This document shows positions 25,480 through 38,889 of a stretch of 64,000 bases of DNA, one piece after another. Numbering within the stretch: position 1 is the first letter of the stretch; every line of letters begins with the position of its first letter. The stretch lies in the NCBI GenBank assembly GCA_964035545.1, contig CAXIUT010000073.1, forward strand, positions 496,001 to 560,000. The letters run 5' to 3'. The position numbers and the translations under genes are program-made. This DNA comes from Bugula neritina. Taxonomy: Eukaryota; Bryozoa; Gymnolaemata; Cheilostomatida; Bugulidae. The notes under the pieces are model-generated. The model made no database searches. It was not told where the DNA came from and worked only from the letters and a program-made list of their open reading frames with translations.

Positions 25480-28400
25480 TACTTGATGAAAATGTTTATG
25501 CAAAATTTGATGCCTGCTTCAAAGACACCAGTGCTTAATTACTGTGTTAACTGTATTGGCACGTTGCCATGAGATATTTGGTAATATTTCGCATCACAAC
25601 AAACTCTTCAGAAAGTTAAGAAAATCAGTCTAGAAAGTTAATGAAATAAACCTACCAGAGAGAGTAAGCCAGATGTAACAAGTAGATCCAAAACAAGTTG
25701 ATTAACAATTGAAGTTGAAGTCTCGATGTAGTCAACACTTTAGTCCTAACGTCAAATGCTAACGTCTGCAACCAAACTGTGAAGACTTCATGAGCTGGTT
25801 AGCTGACAGGACACATTAAAGTTCTTAACTCTTGTGTGTATAGTGATGCCCATCTTGAACTAGAGAGGGCTGACTGAAGACTGCTACTTTGTGAAAATTG
25901 ACAATGCATATTATTATTATTCATTGTTGAGATTCACGACTGCCATAAACAATGATAAAATATTCATTGTTGGTACTACTGAGTAGAATAAAATATAATA
26001 TAATATTATTTTCTGGACAGATAAATAATATCAAATGCATATTATAACTTACCATAAATATACAGTGCTTCACATCTTCACCTTTTTCTGCAATGTTATT
26101 TCTTTGCAGTTAGAAGTACTAGCTGAATATATGACTATGAAACATAACCCTTCAATTTCATTGCACCAGCACCAGTTGCAAGATAGGTGTTTTGAGAGTT
26201 ATCTTTCCCAAAATTTTGTTCTTGGTGTTTATACGAAGCAGACACAGGCTAATATTAGTTTTGTTATTTGCAAGAGTTTTTCTGTCTGATTGTCCATCGG
26301 CAAAAGTTTGCGCCTTGCAGTTATTATGAAAATACCAGTGATGCTGGAAGACCTTTGCATTGTACACCCGCCTTTACTATTGAATTTAGATGTTTTATTT
26401 TCCCATCCCCTCTCCTGCCCCCCTGTCCCCTCTAACAACCAGCAATCTTGACTCATGTGAATTGTGTTATTGTTCTAGAGTTGGCCCATGGGCCTACAGT
26501 ATACGATTTGAAGCTTTATAGTTTACAGGCAGTCGAGATGAGTCACTGCTGAAACCCATTTTATTAGTAGACTATATTGCTCTTCAATAATCAGTTTTCA
26601 TATTAAAAGAGAAAGCTCATCTGCAGCGCCATTTCACAGTGTTATGTTTTGCTAGAGCAATAACTACTTTTAGATGCCTTTGCAAACATATGAGAAATAA
26701 ATGAGTCATTCTATGAAAAGAGGTGTTTGCAGCACTTGTCCACTTTTGATTTACATGCGGCATGGAAACTTTTGTAGTTTTAAATAATGTCTCCAAATTC
26801 ATCACTTGCATGTGTTTAGATACTTGATGAAAATTTTTATGCAAAACTTGATGCCTGCTTCAAAGACACCAGTGCTTAATTACTGTGTTAACTGTATTGG
26901 CATGTTGCCATGAGATATTTGGTAATATTTCGCATCACAACAAACTCTTCAGAAAGTTAAGAAAATAAGTCTAGAAAGTTAATGAAATAAACCTACCAGA
27001 GAGAGTAAGCCAGATGTAACAAGTAGATCCAAAACAAGTTGATTAACAATTGAAGTTGAAATCTCCATGTAGTCAACACTTTAGTCCTAATGTCAAATGC
27101 AAGCGTCTGCAACCAAACTGTGTAGACTTCATGAGCTGGTTAGCTGACAGGACTCATTAAAGTTCTTAACTCTTGTGTGTATAGTGATGCCCATCTTGAA
27201 CTAGAGAGGGGTGACTGAAGACTGCTACTTTGTGAAAATTGACAATGCATATTATTATTATTCATTGTTGAGATTCACGACTGCCATAAACAATGATAAA
27301 ATATTCATTGTTGGTACTACTGAGTAGAATAAAATATAATATAATATTATTTTCTGGACAGACAAATAATATCAAATGCATATTATAACTTACCATAAAT
27401 CTACAGTGCTTCACATCTTCACCTTTTTCTGCAATGTTATTTCTTTGCAGTTAGAAGTACTAGCTGAATATATGACTATGAAACATAACCCTTCAATTTC
27501 ATTGCACCAGCACCAGTTGCAAGATAGGTGTGTTGGGAGTTATCTTTCCCAAAACTTTGTTCTTGGTGTTTATACGAAGCAGACACAGGCTAATATTAGT
27601 TTTGTTATTTGCAAGAGTTTTTCTGTCTGATTTTCCATCAGCAAAAGTTTGCGCCTTGCAGTTATTATGAAAATACCAGTGATGCTGGAAGACCTTTGCA
27701 TTGTACACCCGCCTTTACTATTGAATTTAGATGTTTTATTTTCCCATCCCCTCTCCTGCCCCCCTATCCCCTCTAACAACCAGCAATCTTGACTCATGTG
27801 AATTTTGTTATTGTTCTAGAGTTGGCCCATGGGCCTACAGTATACGATTTGAAACTTTATAGTTTACAGGCAGTCGAGATGAGTCAGTGCTGAAACCCAT
27901 TTTATTAGTAGACTATATTGCTCTTCAATAATCAGTTTTCATATTAAAAGAGAAAGCTCATCTGCAGCGCCATTTTACAGTGTTATATTTTGCCAGAGCA
28001 ATAACTAATTTTAGATGCCTTTGCAAACATATGAGAAATAAATGAGTCATTCTATGAAAAGAGGTGTTTGCAGCACTTGTCCACTTTTGATTTACACGCG
28101 GCATGGAAACTTTTGTAGTTTTAAATAATGTCTCCAAATTCATCACTTGCATGTGTTTAGATACTTGATGAAAATTTTTATGCAAAACTTGATGCCTGCT
28201 TCAAAGACACCAGTGCTTAATTACTGTGTTAACTGTATTGGCACGTTGCCATGAGATATTTGGTAATATTTCGCATCACAACAAACTCTTCAGAAAGTTG
28301 AGAAAATCAGTCTAGAAAGTTAATGAAATAAACCTACCAGAGAGAGTAAGCCAGATGTAACAAGTAGATCCAAAACAAGTTGATAAACAATTGAAGTTGA

Positions 28401-31400
28401 AGTCTCCATGTAGTCAACACTTTAGTCCTAACGTCAAATGCTAACGTCTGCAACCAAACTGTGAAGACTTCATGAGCTGGTTAGCTGACAGGACACATTA
28501 AAGTTCTTAACTCTTGTGTGTATAGTGATGCCCATCTTGAACTAGAGAGGGCTGACTGAAGACTGCTACTTTGTGAAAATTGACAATGCATATTATTATT
28601 ATTCATTGTTGAGATTCACGACTGCCATAAACAATGATAAAATATTCATTGTTGGTACTACTGAGTAGAATAAAATATAATATAATATTATTTTCTGGAC
28701 AGATAAATAATATCAAATGCATATTATAACTTACCATAAATATACAGTGCTTCACATCTTCACCTTTTTCTGCAATGTTATTTCTTTGCAGTTAGAAGTA
28801 CTAGCTGAATATATGACTATGAAACATAACCCTTCAATTTCATTGCACCAGCACCAGTTGCAAGATAGGTGTTTTGAGAGTTATCTTTCCCAAAATTTTG
28901 TTCTTGGTGTTTATACGAAGCAGACACAGGCTAATATTAGTTTTGTTATTTGCAAGAGTTTTTCTGTCTGATTGTCCATCGGCAAAAGTTTGCGCCTTGC
29001 AGTTATTATGAAAATACCAGTGATGCTGGAAGACCTTTGCATTGTACACCCGCCTTTACTATTGAATTTAGATGTTTTATTTTCCCATCCCCTCTCCTGC
29101 CCCCCTGTCCCCTCTAACAACCAGCAATCTTGACTCATGTGAATTGTGTTATTGTTCTAGAGTTGGCCCATGGGCCTACAGTATACGATTTGAAGCTTTA
29201 TAGTTTACAGGCAGTCGAGATGAGTCAGTGCTGAAACCCATTTTATTAGTAGACTATATTGCTCTTCAATAATCAGTTTTCATATTAAAAGAGAAAGCTC
29301 ATCTGCAGCGCCATTTTACAGTGTTATATTTTGCCAGAGCAATAACTAATTTTAGATGCCTTTGCAAACATATGAGAAATAAATGAGTCATTCTATGAAA
29401 AGAGGTGTTTGCAGCACTTGTCCACTTTTGATTTACACGCGGCATGGAAACTTTTGTAGTTTTAAATAATGTCTCCAAATTCATCACTTGCATGTGTTTA
29501 GATACTTGATGAAAATTTTTATGCAAAACTTGATGCCTGCTTCAAAGACACCAGTGCTTAATTACTGTGTTAACTGTATTGGCACGTTGCCATGAGATAT
29601 TTGGTAATATTTCGCATCACAACAAACTCTTCAGAAAGTTGAGAAAATCAGTCTAGAAAGTTAATGAAATAAACCTACCAGAGAGAGTAAGCCAGATGTA
29701 ACAAGTAGATCCAAAACAAGTTGATAAACAATTGAAGTTGAAGTCTCCATGTAGTCAACACGTTAGTCCTAATGTCAAATGCAAACGTCTGCAACCAAAC
29801 TGTGTAGACTTCATAAGCTGGTTAGCTGACAGGGGAGATTGAAGTTCTTAACTCTTGTGTGTATAGTGATGCCCATCTTGAACCAGAGATGGCTGACTGA
29901 AGACTGCTACTTTGTGAAAATTGACAATGCATATTATTATTATTCATTGTTGAGATTCACGACTGCCATAAACAATGATAAAATATTCATTGTTGGTACT
30001 ACTGAGTAGAATAAAATATAATATAATATTATTTTCTGGACAGATAAATAATATCAAATGCATATTATAACTTACCATAAATATACAGTGCTTCACATCT
30101 TCACCTTTTTCTGCAATGTTATTTCTTTGCAGTTAGAAGTACTAGCTGAATATATGACTATGAAACATAACCCTTCAATTTCATTGCACCAGCACCAGTT
30201 GCAAGATAGGTGTATTGAGAGTTATCTTTCCCAAAATTTTGTTCTTGGTGTTTATACGAAGCAGACACAGGCTAATATTAGTTTTGTTATTTGCAAGAGT
30301 TTTTCTGTCTGATTGTCCATCAGCAAAAGTTTGCGCCTTGCAGTTATTATGGAAATACCAGTGATGCTGGAAGACCTTTGCATTGTACACCCGCCTTGAC
30401 TATTGAAGTTAGATGTTTTATTTTCCCATCCCCTCTCCCGCCCCCCTGTCCCCTCTAACAACCGGCAATCCTGACTCATGTGAATTGTGTTATTGTTCTA
30501 GAGTTGGCCCATGGGCCTACAGTATACGATTTGAAGCTTTATAGTTTACAGGCAGTCGAGATGAGTCACTGCTGAAACCCATTTTATTAGTAGACTATAT
30601 TGCTCTTCAATCATCAGTTTTCATATTAAAACAGAAAGCTCATCTGCAGCGCCATTTCACAGTGTTATATTTTGCTAGAGCAATAACTAATTTTAGATGC
30701 CTTTGCAAACATATGAGAAATAAATGAGTCATTCTATGAAAAGAGGTGTTTGCAGCACTTGTCCACTTTTGATTTACACGCGGCATCGAAACTTTTGTAG
30801 TTTTAAATAATGTCTCCAAATTCATCACTTGCATGTGTTTAGATACTTGATGAAAATTTTTATGCAAAACTTGATGCCTGCTTCAAAGACACCAGTGCTT
30901 AATTACTGTGTTAACTGTATTGGCACGTTGCCATGAGATATTTGGTAATATTTCGCATCACAACAAACTCTTCAGAAAGTTGAGAAAATCAGTCTAGAAA
31001 GTTAATGAAATAAACCTACCAGAGAGAGTAAGCCAGATGTAACAAGTAGATCCAAAACAAGTTGATAAACAATTGAAGTTGAAGTCTCCATGTAGTCAAC
31101 ACGTTAGTCCTAATGTCAAATGCAAACGTCTGCAACCAAACTGTGTAGACTTCATAAGCTGGTTAGCTGACAGGGGAGATTGAAGTTCTTAACTCTTGTG
31201 TGTATAGTGATGCCCATCTTGAACCAGAGATGGCTGACTGAAGACTGCTACTTTGTGAAAATTGACAATGCATATTATTATTATTCATTGTTGAGATTCA
31301 CGACTGCCATAAACAATGATAAAATATTCATTGTTGGTACTACTGAGTAGAATAAAATATAATATAATATTGTTTTCTGGACAGATAAATAATATCAAAT

Positions 31401-34400
31401 GCATATTATAACTTACCATAAATATACAGTGCTTCACATCTTCACCTTTTTCTGCAATGTTATTTCTTTGCAGTTAGAAGTACTAGCTGAATATATGACT
31501 ATGAAACATAACCCTTCAATTTCATTGCACCAGCACCAGTTGCAAGATAGGTGTATTGAGAGTTATCTTTCCCAAAATTTTGTTCTTGGTGTTTATACGA
31601 AGCAGACACAGGCTAATATTAGTTTTGTTATTTGCAAGAGTTTTTCTGTCTGATTGTCCATCAGCAAAAGTTTGCGCCTTGCAGTTATTATGGAAATACC
31701 AGTGATGCTGGAAGACCTTTGCATTGTACACCCGCCTTGACTATTGAAGTTAGATGTTTTATTTTCCCATCCCCTCTCCCGCCCCCCTGTCCCCTCTAAC
31801 AACCGGCAATCCTGACTCATGTGAATTGTGTTATTGTTCTAGAGTTGGCCCATGGGCCTACAGTATACGATTTGAAGCTTTATAGTTTACAGGCAGTCGA
31901 GATGAGTCACTGCTGAAACCCATTTTATTAGTAGACTATATTGCTCTTCAATCATCAGTTTTCATATTAAAACAGAAAGCTCATCTGCAGCGCCATTTCA
32001 CAGTGTTATATTTTGCTAGAGCAATAACTAATTTTAGATGCCTTTGCAAACATATGAGAAATAAATGAGTCATTCTATGAAAAGAGGTGTTTGCAGCACT
32101 TGTCCACTTTTGATTTACACGCGGCATCGAAACTTTTGTAGTTTTAAATAATGTCTCCAAATTCATCACTTGCATGTGTTTAGATACTTGATGAAAATGT
32201 TTATGCAAAATTTGATGCCTGCTTCAAAGACACCAGTGCTTAATTACTGTGTTAACTGTATTGGCACGTTGCCATGAGATATTTGGTAATATTTCGCATC
32301 ACAACAAACTCTTCAGAAAGTTAAGAAAATCAGTCTAGAAAGTTAATGAAATAAACCTACCAGAGAGAGTAAGCCAGATGTAACAAGTAGATCCAAAACA
32401 AGTTGATTAACAATTGAAGTTGAAGTCTCGATGTAGTCAACACTTTAGTCCTAACGTCAAATGCTAACGTCTGCAACCAAACTGTGAAGACTTCATGAGC
32501 TGGTTAGCTGACAGGACACATTAAAGTTCTTAACTCTTGTGTGTATAGTGATGCCCATCTTGAACTAGAGAGGGCTGACTGAAGACTGCTACTTTGTGAA
32601 AATTGACAATGCATATTATTATTATTCATTGTTGAGATTCACGACTGCCATAAACAATGATAAAATATTCATTGTTGGTACTACTGAGTAGAATAAAATA
32701 TAATATAATATTATTTTCTGGACAGATAAATAATATCAAATGCATATTATAACTTACCATAAATATACAGTGCTTCACATCTTCACCTTTTTCTGCAATG
32801 TTATTTCTTTGCAGTTAGAAGTACTAGCTGAATATATGACTATGAAACATAACCCTTCAATTTCATTGCACCAGCACCAGTTGCAAGATAGGTGTTTTGA
32901 GAGTTATCTTTCCCAAAATTTTGTTCTTGGTGTTTATACGAAGCAGACACAGGCTAATATTAGTTTTGTTATTTGCAAGAGTTTTTCTGTCTGATTGTCC
33001 ATCAGCAAAAGTTTGCGCCTTGCAGTTATTATGGAAATACCAGTGATGCTGGAAGACCTTTGCATTGTACACCCGCCTTTACTATTGAATTTAGATATTT
33101 TATTTTCCCATCCCCTCTCCTGCCCCCCTGTCCCCTCTAACAACCAGCAATCCTGACTCATGTAAATTGTGTTATTGTTCTAGAGTTGGCCCATGGGCCC
33201 ACAGTATACGATTTGAAGCTTTATAGTTTACAGGCAGTCGAGATGAGTCACTGCTGAAACCCATTTTATTAGTAGACTATATTGCTCTTCAATAATCAGT
33301 TTTCATATTAAAAGAGAAAGCTCATCTGCAGCGCCATTTCACAGTGTTATGTTTTGCTAGAGCAATAACTACTTTTAGATGCCTTTGCAAACATATGAGA
33401 AATAAATGAGTCATTCTATGAAAAGAGGTGTTTGCAGCACTTGTCCACTTTTGATTTTCATGCGGCATGGAAACTTTTGTAGTTTTAAATAATGTCTCCA
33501 AATTCATCACTTGCATGTGTTTAGATACTTGATGAAAATTTTTATGCAAAACTTGATGCCTGCTTCAAAGACACCAGTGCTTAATTACTGTGTTAACTGT
33601 ATTGGCACGTTGCTATGAGATATTTGGTAATATTTCGCATCACAACAAACTTTTCAGAAAGTTAAGAAAATCAGTCTAGAAAGTTAATGAAATAAACCTA
33701 CCAGAGAGAGTAAGCCAGATGTAACAAGTAGATCCAAAACAAGTTGATAAACAATTGAAGTTGAAGTCTCCATGTAGTCAACACGTTAGTCCTAATGTCA
33801 AATGCAAACGTCTGCAACCAAACTGTGTAGACTTCATGAGCTGGTTAGCTGACAGGAGAGATTAAAGTTCTTAACTCTTGTGTGTATAGTGATGCCCATC
33901 TTGAACTAGAGATGGCTGACTGAAGACTGCTACTTTGTGAAAATTGACAATGCATATTATTATTATTCATTGTTGAGATTCACGACTGCCATAAACAATG
34001 ATAAAATATTCATTGTTGGTACTACTGAGTAGAATAAAATATAATATAATATTATTTTCTGGACAGATAAATAATATCAAATGCATATTATAACTTACCA
34101 TAAATATACAGTGCTTCACATCTTCACCTTTTTCTGCAATGTTATTTCTTTGCAGTTAGAAGTACTAGCTGAATATATGACTATGAAACATAACCCTTCA
34201 ATTTCATTGCACCAGCACCAGTTGCAAGATAGGTGTGTTGAGAGTTATCTTTCCCAAAATTTTGTTCTTGGTGTTTATACGAAGCAGACACAGGCTAATG
34301 TTAGTTTTGTTATTTGCAAGAGTTTTTCTGTCTGATTGTCCATCAGCAAAAGTTTGCGCCTTGCAGTTATTATGGAAATACCAGTGATGCTGGAAGACCT

Positions 34401-37400
34401 TTGCATTGTACACCCGCCTTTACTATTGAATTTAGATATTTTATTTTCCCATCCCCTCTCCTGCCCCCCTGTCCCCTCTAACAACCAGCAATCCTGACTC
34501 ATGTAAATTGTGTTATTGTTCTAGAGTTGGCCCATGGGCCCACAGTATACGATTTGAAGCTTTATAGTTTACAGGCAGTCGAGATGAGTCACTGCTGAAA
34601 CCCATTTTATTAGTAGACTATATTGCTCTTCAATAATCAGTTTTCATATTAAAAGAGAAAGCTCATCTGCAGCGCCATTTCACAGTGTTATGTTTTGCTA
34701 GAGCAATAACTACTTTTAGATGCCTTTGCAAACATATGAGAAATAAATGAGTCATTCTATGAAAAGAGGTGTTTGCAGCACTTGTCCACTTTTGATTTAC
34801 ATGCGGCATGGAAACTTTTGTAGTTTTAAATAATGTCTCCAAATTCATCACTTGCATGTGTTTAGATACTTGATGAAAATTTTTATGCAAAACTTGATGC
34901 CTGCTTCAAAGACACCAGTGCTTAATTACTGTGTTAACTGTATTGGCATGTTGCCATGAGATATTTGGTAATATTTCGCATCACAACAAACTCTTCAGAA
35001 AGTTAAGAAAATAAGTCTAGAAAGTTAATGAAATAAACCTACCAGAGAGAGTAAGCCAGATGTAACAAGTAGATCCAAAACAAGTTGATTAACAATTGAA
35101 GTTGAAATCTCCATGTAGTCAACACTTTAGTCCTAATGTCAAATGCAAGCGCCTGCAACCAAACTGTGTAGATTTCATGAGCTGGTTAGCTGACAGGACT
35201 CATTAAAGTTCTTAACTCTTGTGTGTATAGTGATGCCCATCTTGAACTAGAGATGGCTGACTGAAGACTGCTACTTTGTGAAAATTGACAATGCATATTA
35301 TTATTATTCATTGTTGAGATTCACGACTGCCATAAACAATGATAAAATATTCATTGTTGGTACTACTGAGTAGAATAAAATATAATATAATATTATTTTC
35401 TGGACAGATAAATAATATCAAATGCATATTATAACTTACCATAAATATACAGTGCTTCACATCTTCACCTTTTTCTGCAATGTTATTTCTTTGCAGTTAG
35501 AAGTACTAGCTGAATATATGACTATGAAACATAACCCTTCAATTTCATTGCACCAGCACCAGTTGCAAGATAGGTGTGTTGAGAGTTATCTTTCCCAAAA
35601 TTTTGTTCTTGGTGTTTATACGAAGCAGACACAGGCTAATGTTAGTTTTGTTATTTGCAAGAGTTTTTCTGTCTGATTGTCCATCAGCAAAAGTTTGCGC
35701 CTTGCAGTTATTATGGAAATACCAGTGATGCTGGAAGACCTTTGCATTGTACACCCGCCTTTACTATTGAATTTAGATGTTTTATTTTCCCATCCCCTCT
35801 CCTGCCCCCCTGTCCCCTCTAACAACCAGCAATCCTGACTCATGTGAATTGTGTTATTGTTCTAGAGTTGGCCCATGGGCCCACAGTATACGATTTGAAG
35901 CTTTATAGTTTACAGGCAGTCGAGATGAGTCACTGCTGAAACCCATTTTATTAGTAGACTATATTGCTCTTCAATAATCAGTTTTCATATTAAAAGAGAA
36001 AGCTCATCTGCAGCGCCATTTCACAGTGTTATGTTTTGCTAGAGCAATAACTACTTTTAGATGCCTTTGCAAACATATGAGAAATAAATGAGTCATTCTA
36101 TGAAAAGAGGTGTTTGCAGCACTTGTCCACTTTTGATTTTCATGCGGCATGGAAACTTTTGTAGTTTTAAATAATGTCTCCAAATTCATCACTTGCATGT
36201 GTTTAGATACTTGATGAAAATTTTTATGCAAAACTTGATGCCCGCTTCAAAGACACCAGTGCTTAATTACTGTGTTAACTGTATTGGCACGTTGCCATGA
36301 GATATTTGGTAATATTTCGCATCACAACAAACTCTTCAGAAAGTTGAGAAAATCAGTCTAGAAAGTTAATGAAATAAACCTACCAGAGAGAGGAAGCCAG
36401 ATGTAACAAGTAGATCCAAAACAAGTTGATAAACAATTGAAGTTGAAGTCTCCATGTAGTCAACACTTTAGTCCTAACGTCAAATTCAAACGTCTGCAAC
36501 CAAACTGTGTAGACTTCATGAGCTGGTTAGCTGACAGGACAGATTAAAGTTCTTAACTCTTGTGTGTATAGTGATGCCCATCTTGAACTAGAGAGGGCTG
36601 ACTGAAGACTGCTACTTTGTGAAAATTGACAATGCATATTATTATTATTCATTGTTGAGATTCACGACTGCCATACACAATGATAAAATATTCATTGTTG
36701 GTACTACTGAGTAGAATAAAATATAATATAATATTATTTTCTGGAAAGATAAATAATATCAAATGCATATTATAACTTACCATAAATCTACAGTGCTTCA
36801 CATCTTCACCTTTTTCTGCAATGTTATTTCTTTGCAGTTAGAAGTACTAGCTGAATATATGACTATGAAACATAACCCTTCAATTTCATTGCACCAGCAC
36901 CAGTTGCAAGATAGGTGTATTGAGAGTTATCTTTCCCAAAATTTTGTTCTTGGTGTTTATACGAAGCAGACACAGGCTAATATTAGTTTTGTTATTTGCA
37001 AGAGTTTTTCTGTCTGATTGTCCATCAGCAAAAGTTTGCGCCTTGCAGTTATTATGGAAATACCAGTGATGCTGGAAGACCTTTGCATTGTACACCCGCC
37101 TTGACTATTGAAGTTAGATGTTTTATTTTCCCATCCCCTCTCCCGCCCCCCTGTCCCCTCTAACAACCGGCAATCCTGACTCATGTGAATTGTGTTATTG
37201 TTCTAGAGTTGGCCCATGGGCCTACAGTATACGATTTGAAGCTTTATAGTTTACAGGCAGTCGAGATGAGTCACTGCTGAAACCCATTTTATTAGTAGAC
37301 TATATTGCTCTTCAATCATCAGTTTTCATATTAAAACAGAAAGCTCATCTGCAGTGCCATTTCACAGTGTTATATTTTGCTAGAGCAATAACTAATTTTA

Positions 37401-38889
37401 GATGCCTTTGCAAACATATGAGAAATAAATGAGTCATTCTATGAAAAGAGGTGTTTGCAGCACTTGTCCACTTTTGATTTACACGCGGCATCGAAACTTT
37501 TGTAGTTTTAAATAATGTCTCCAAATTCATCACTTGCATGTGTTTAGATACTTGATGAAAATTTTTATGCAAAACTTGATGCCTGCTTCAAAGACACCAG
37601 TGCTTAATTACTGTGTTAACTGTATTGGCATGTTGCCATGAGATATTTGGTAATATTTCGCATCACAACAAACTCTTCAGAAAGTTAAGAAAATAAGTCT
37701 AGAAAGTTAATGAAATAAACCTACCAGAGAGAGTAAGCCAGATGTAACAAGTAGATCCAAAACAAGTTGATTAACAATTGAAGTTGAAATCTCCATGTAG
37801 TCAACACTTTAGTCCTAATGTCAAATGCAAGCGCCTGCAACCAAACTGTGTAGATTTCATGAGCTGGTTAGCTGACAGGACTCATTAAAGTTCTTAACTC
37901 TTGTGTGTATAGTGATGCCCATCTTGAACTAGAGATGGCTGACTGAAGACTGCTACTTTGTGAAAATTGACAATGCATATTATTATTATTCATTGTTGAG
38001 ATTCACGACTGCCATAAACAATGATAAAATATTCATTGTTGGTACTACTGAGTAGAATAAAATATAATATAATATTATTTTCTGGACAGATAAATAATAT
38101 CAAATGCATATTATAACTTACCATAAATATACAGTGCTTCACATCTTCACCTTTTTCTGCAATGTTATTTCTTTGCAGTTAGAAGTACTAGCTGAATATA
38201 TGACTATGAAACATAACCCTTCAATTTCATTGCACCAGCACCAGTTGCAAGATAGGTGTGTTGAGAGTTATCTTTCCCAAAATTTTGTTCTTGGTGTTTA
38301 TACGAAGCAGACACAGGCTAATGTTAGTTTTGTTATTTGCAAGAGTTTTTCTGTCTGATTGTCCATCAGCAAAAGTTTGCGCCTTGCAGTTATTATGGAA
38401 ATACCAGTGATGCTGGAAGACCTTTGCATTGTACACCCGCCTTTACTATTGAATTTAGATGTTTTATTTTCCCATCCCCTCTCCTGCCCCCCTGTCCCCT
38501 CTAACAACCAGCAATCCTGACTCATGTGAATTGTGTTATTGTTCTAGAGTTGGCCCATGGGCCCACAGTATACGATTTGAAGCTTTATAGTTTACAGGCA
38601 GTCGAGATGAGTCACTGCTGAAACCCATTTTATTAGTAGACTATATTGCTCTTCAATAATCAGTTTTCATATTAAAAGAGAAAGCTCATCTGCAGCGCCA
38701 TTTCACAGTGTTATGTTTTGCTAGAGCAATAACTACTTTTAGATGCCTTTGCAAACATATGAGAAATAAATGAGTCATTCTATGAAAAGAGGTGTTTGCA
38801 GCACTTGTCCACTTTTGATTTTCATGCGGCATGGAAACTTTTGTAGTTTTAAATAATGTCTCCAAATTCATCACTTGCATGTGTTTAGA
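25480..38889 (+). repeat. Array segment 3: copies 20-29, chimeric monomers
   Basis: No regular higher-order period holds here. Copies 20, 22 and 25 share a GTGTTTTGAG variant. Copies 20 and 25 have a B/D-like front and change class before the ATTATTTTCTGG site. Copy 21 (26821-28161) has an s-type front and a D-type back. Copy 22 (28162-29502) goes from A/C-like to B/D-like and back. Copies 23 and 24 (29503-32184) are two A/C-class copies in a row. Copies 26, 27 and 29 share GTGTTGAG plus GCTAATGTTAG. Copy 28 (36208-37548) has a q-like front (GAGAGGAAGCC, CATACACAATG, CTGGAAAGAT) on an A/C-like back. This patchwork is what repeated unequal exchange and gene conversion between monomer types would leave. 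Confidence 0.75.
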
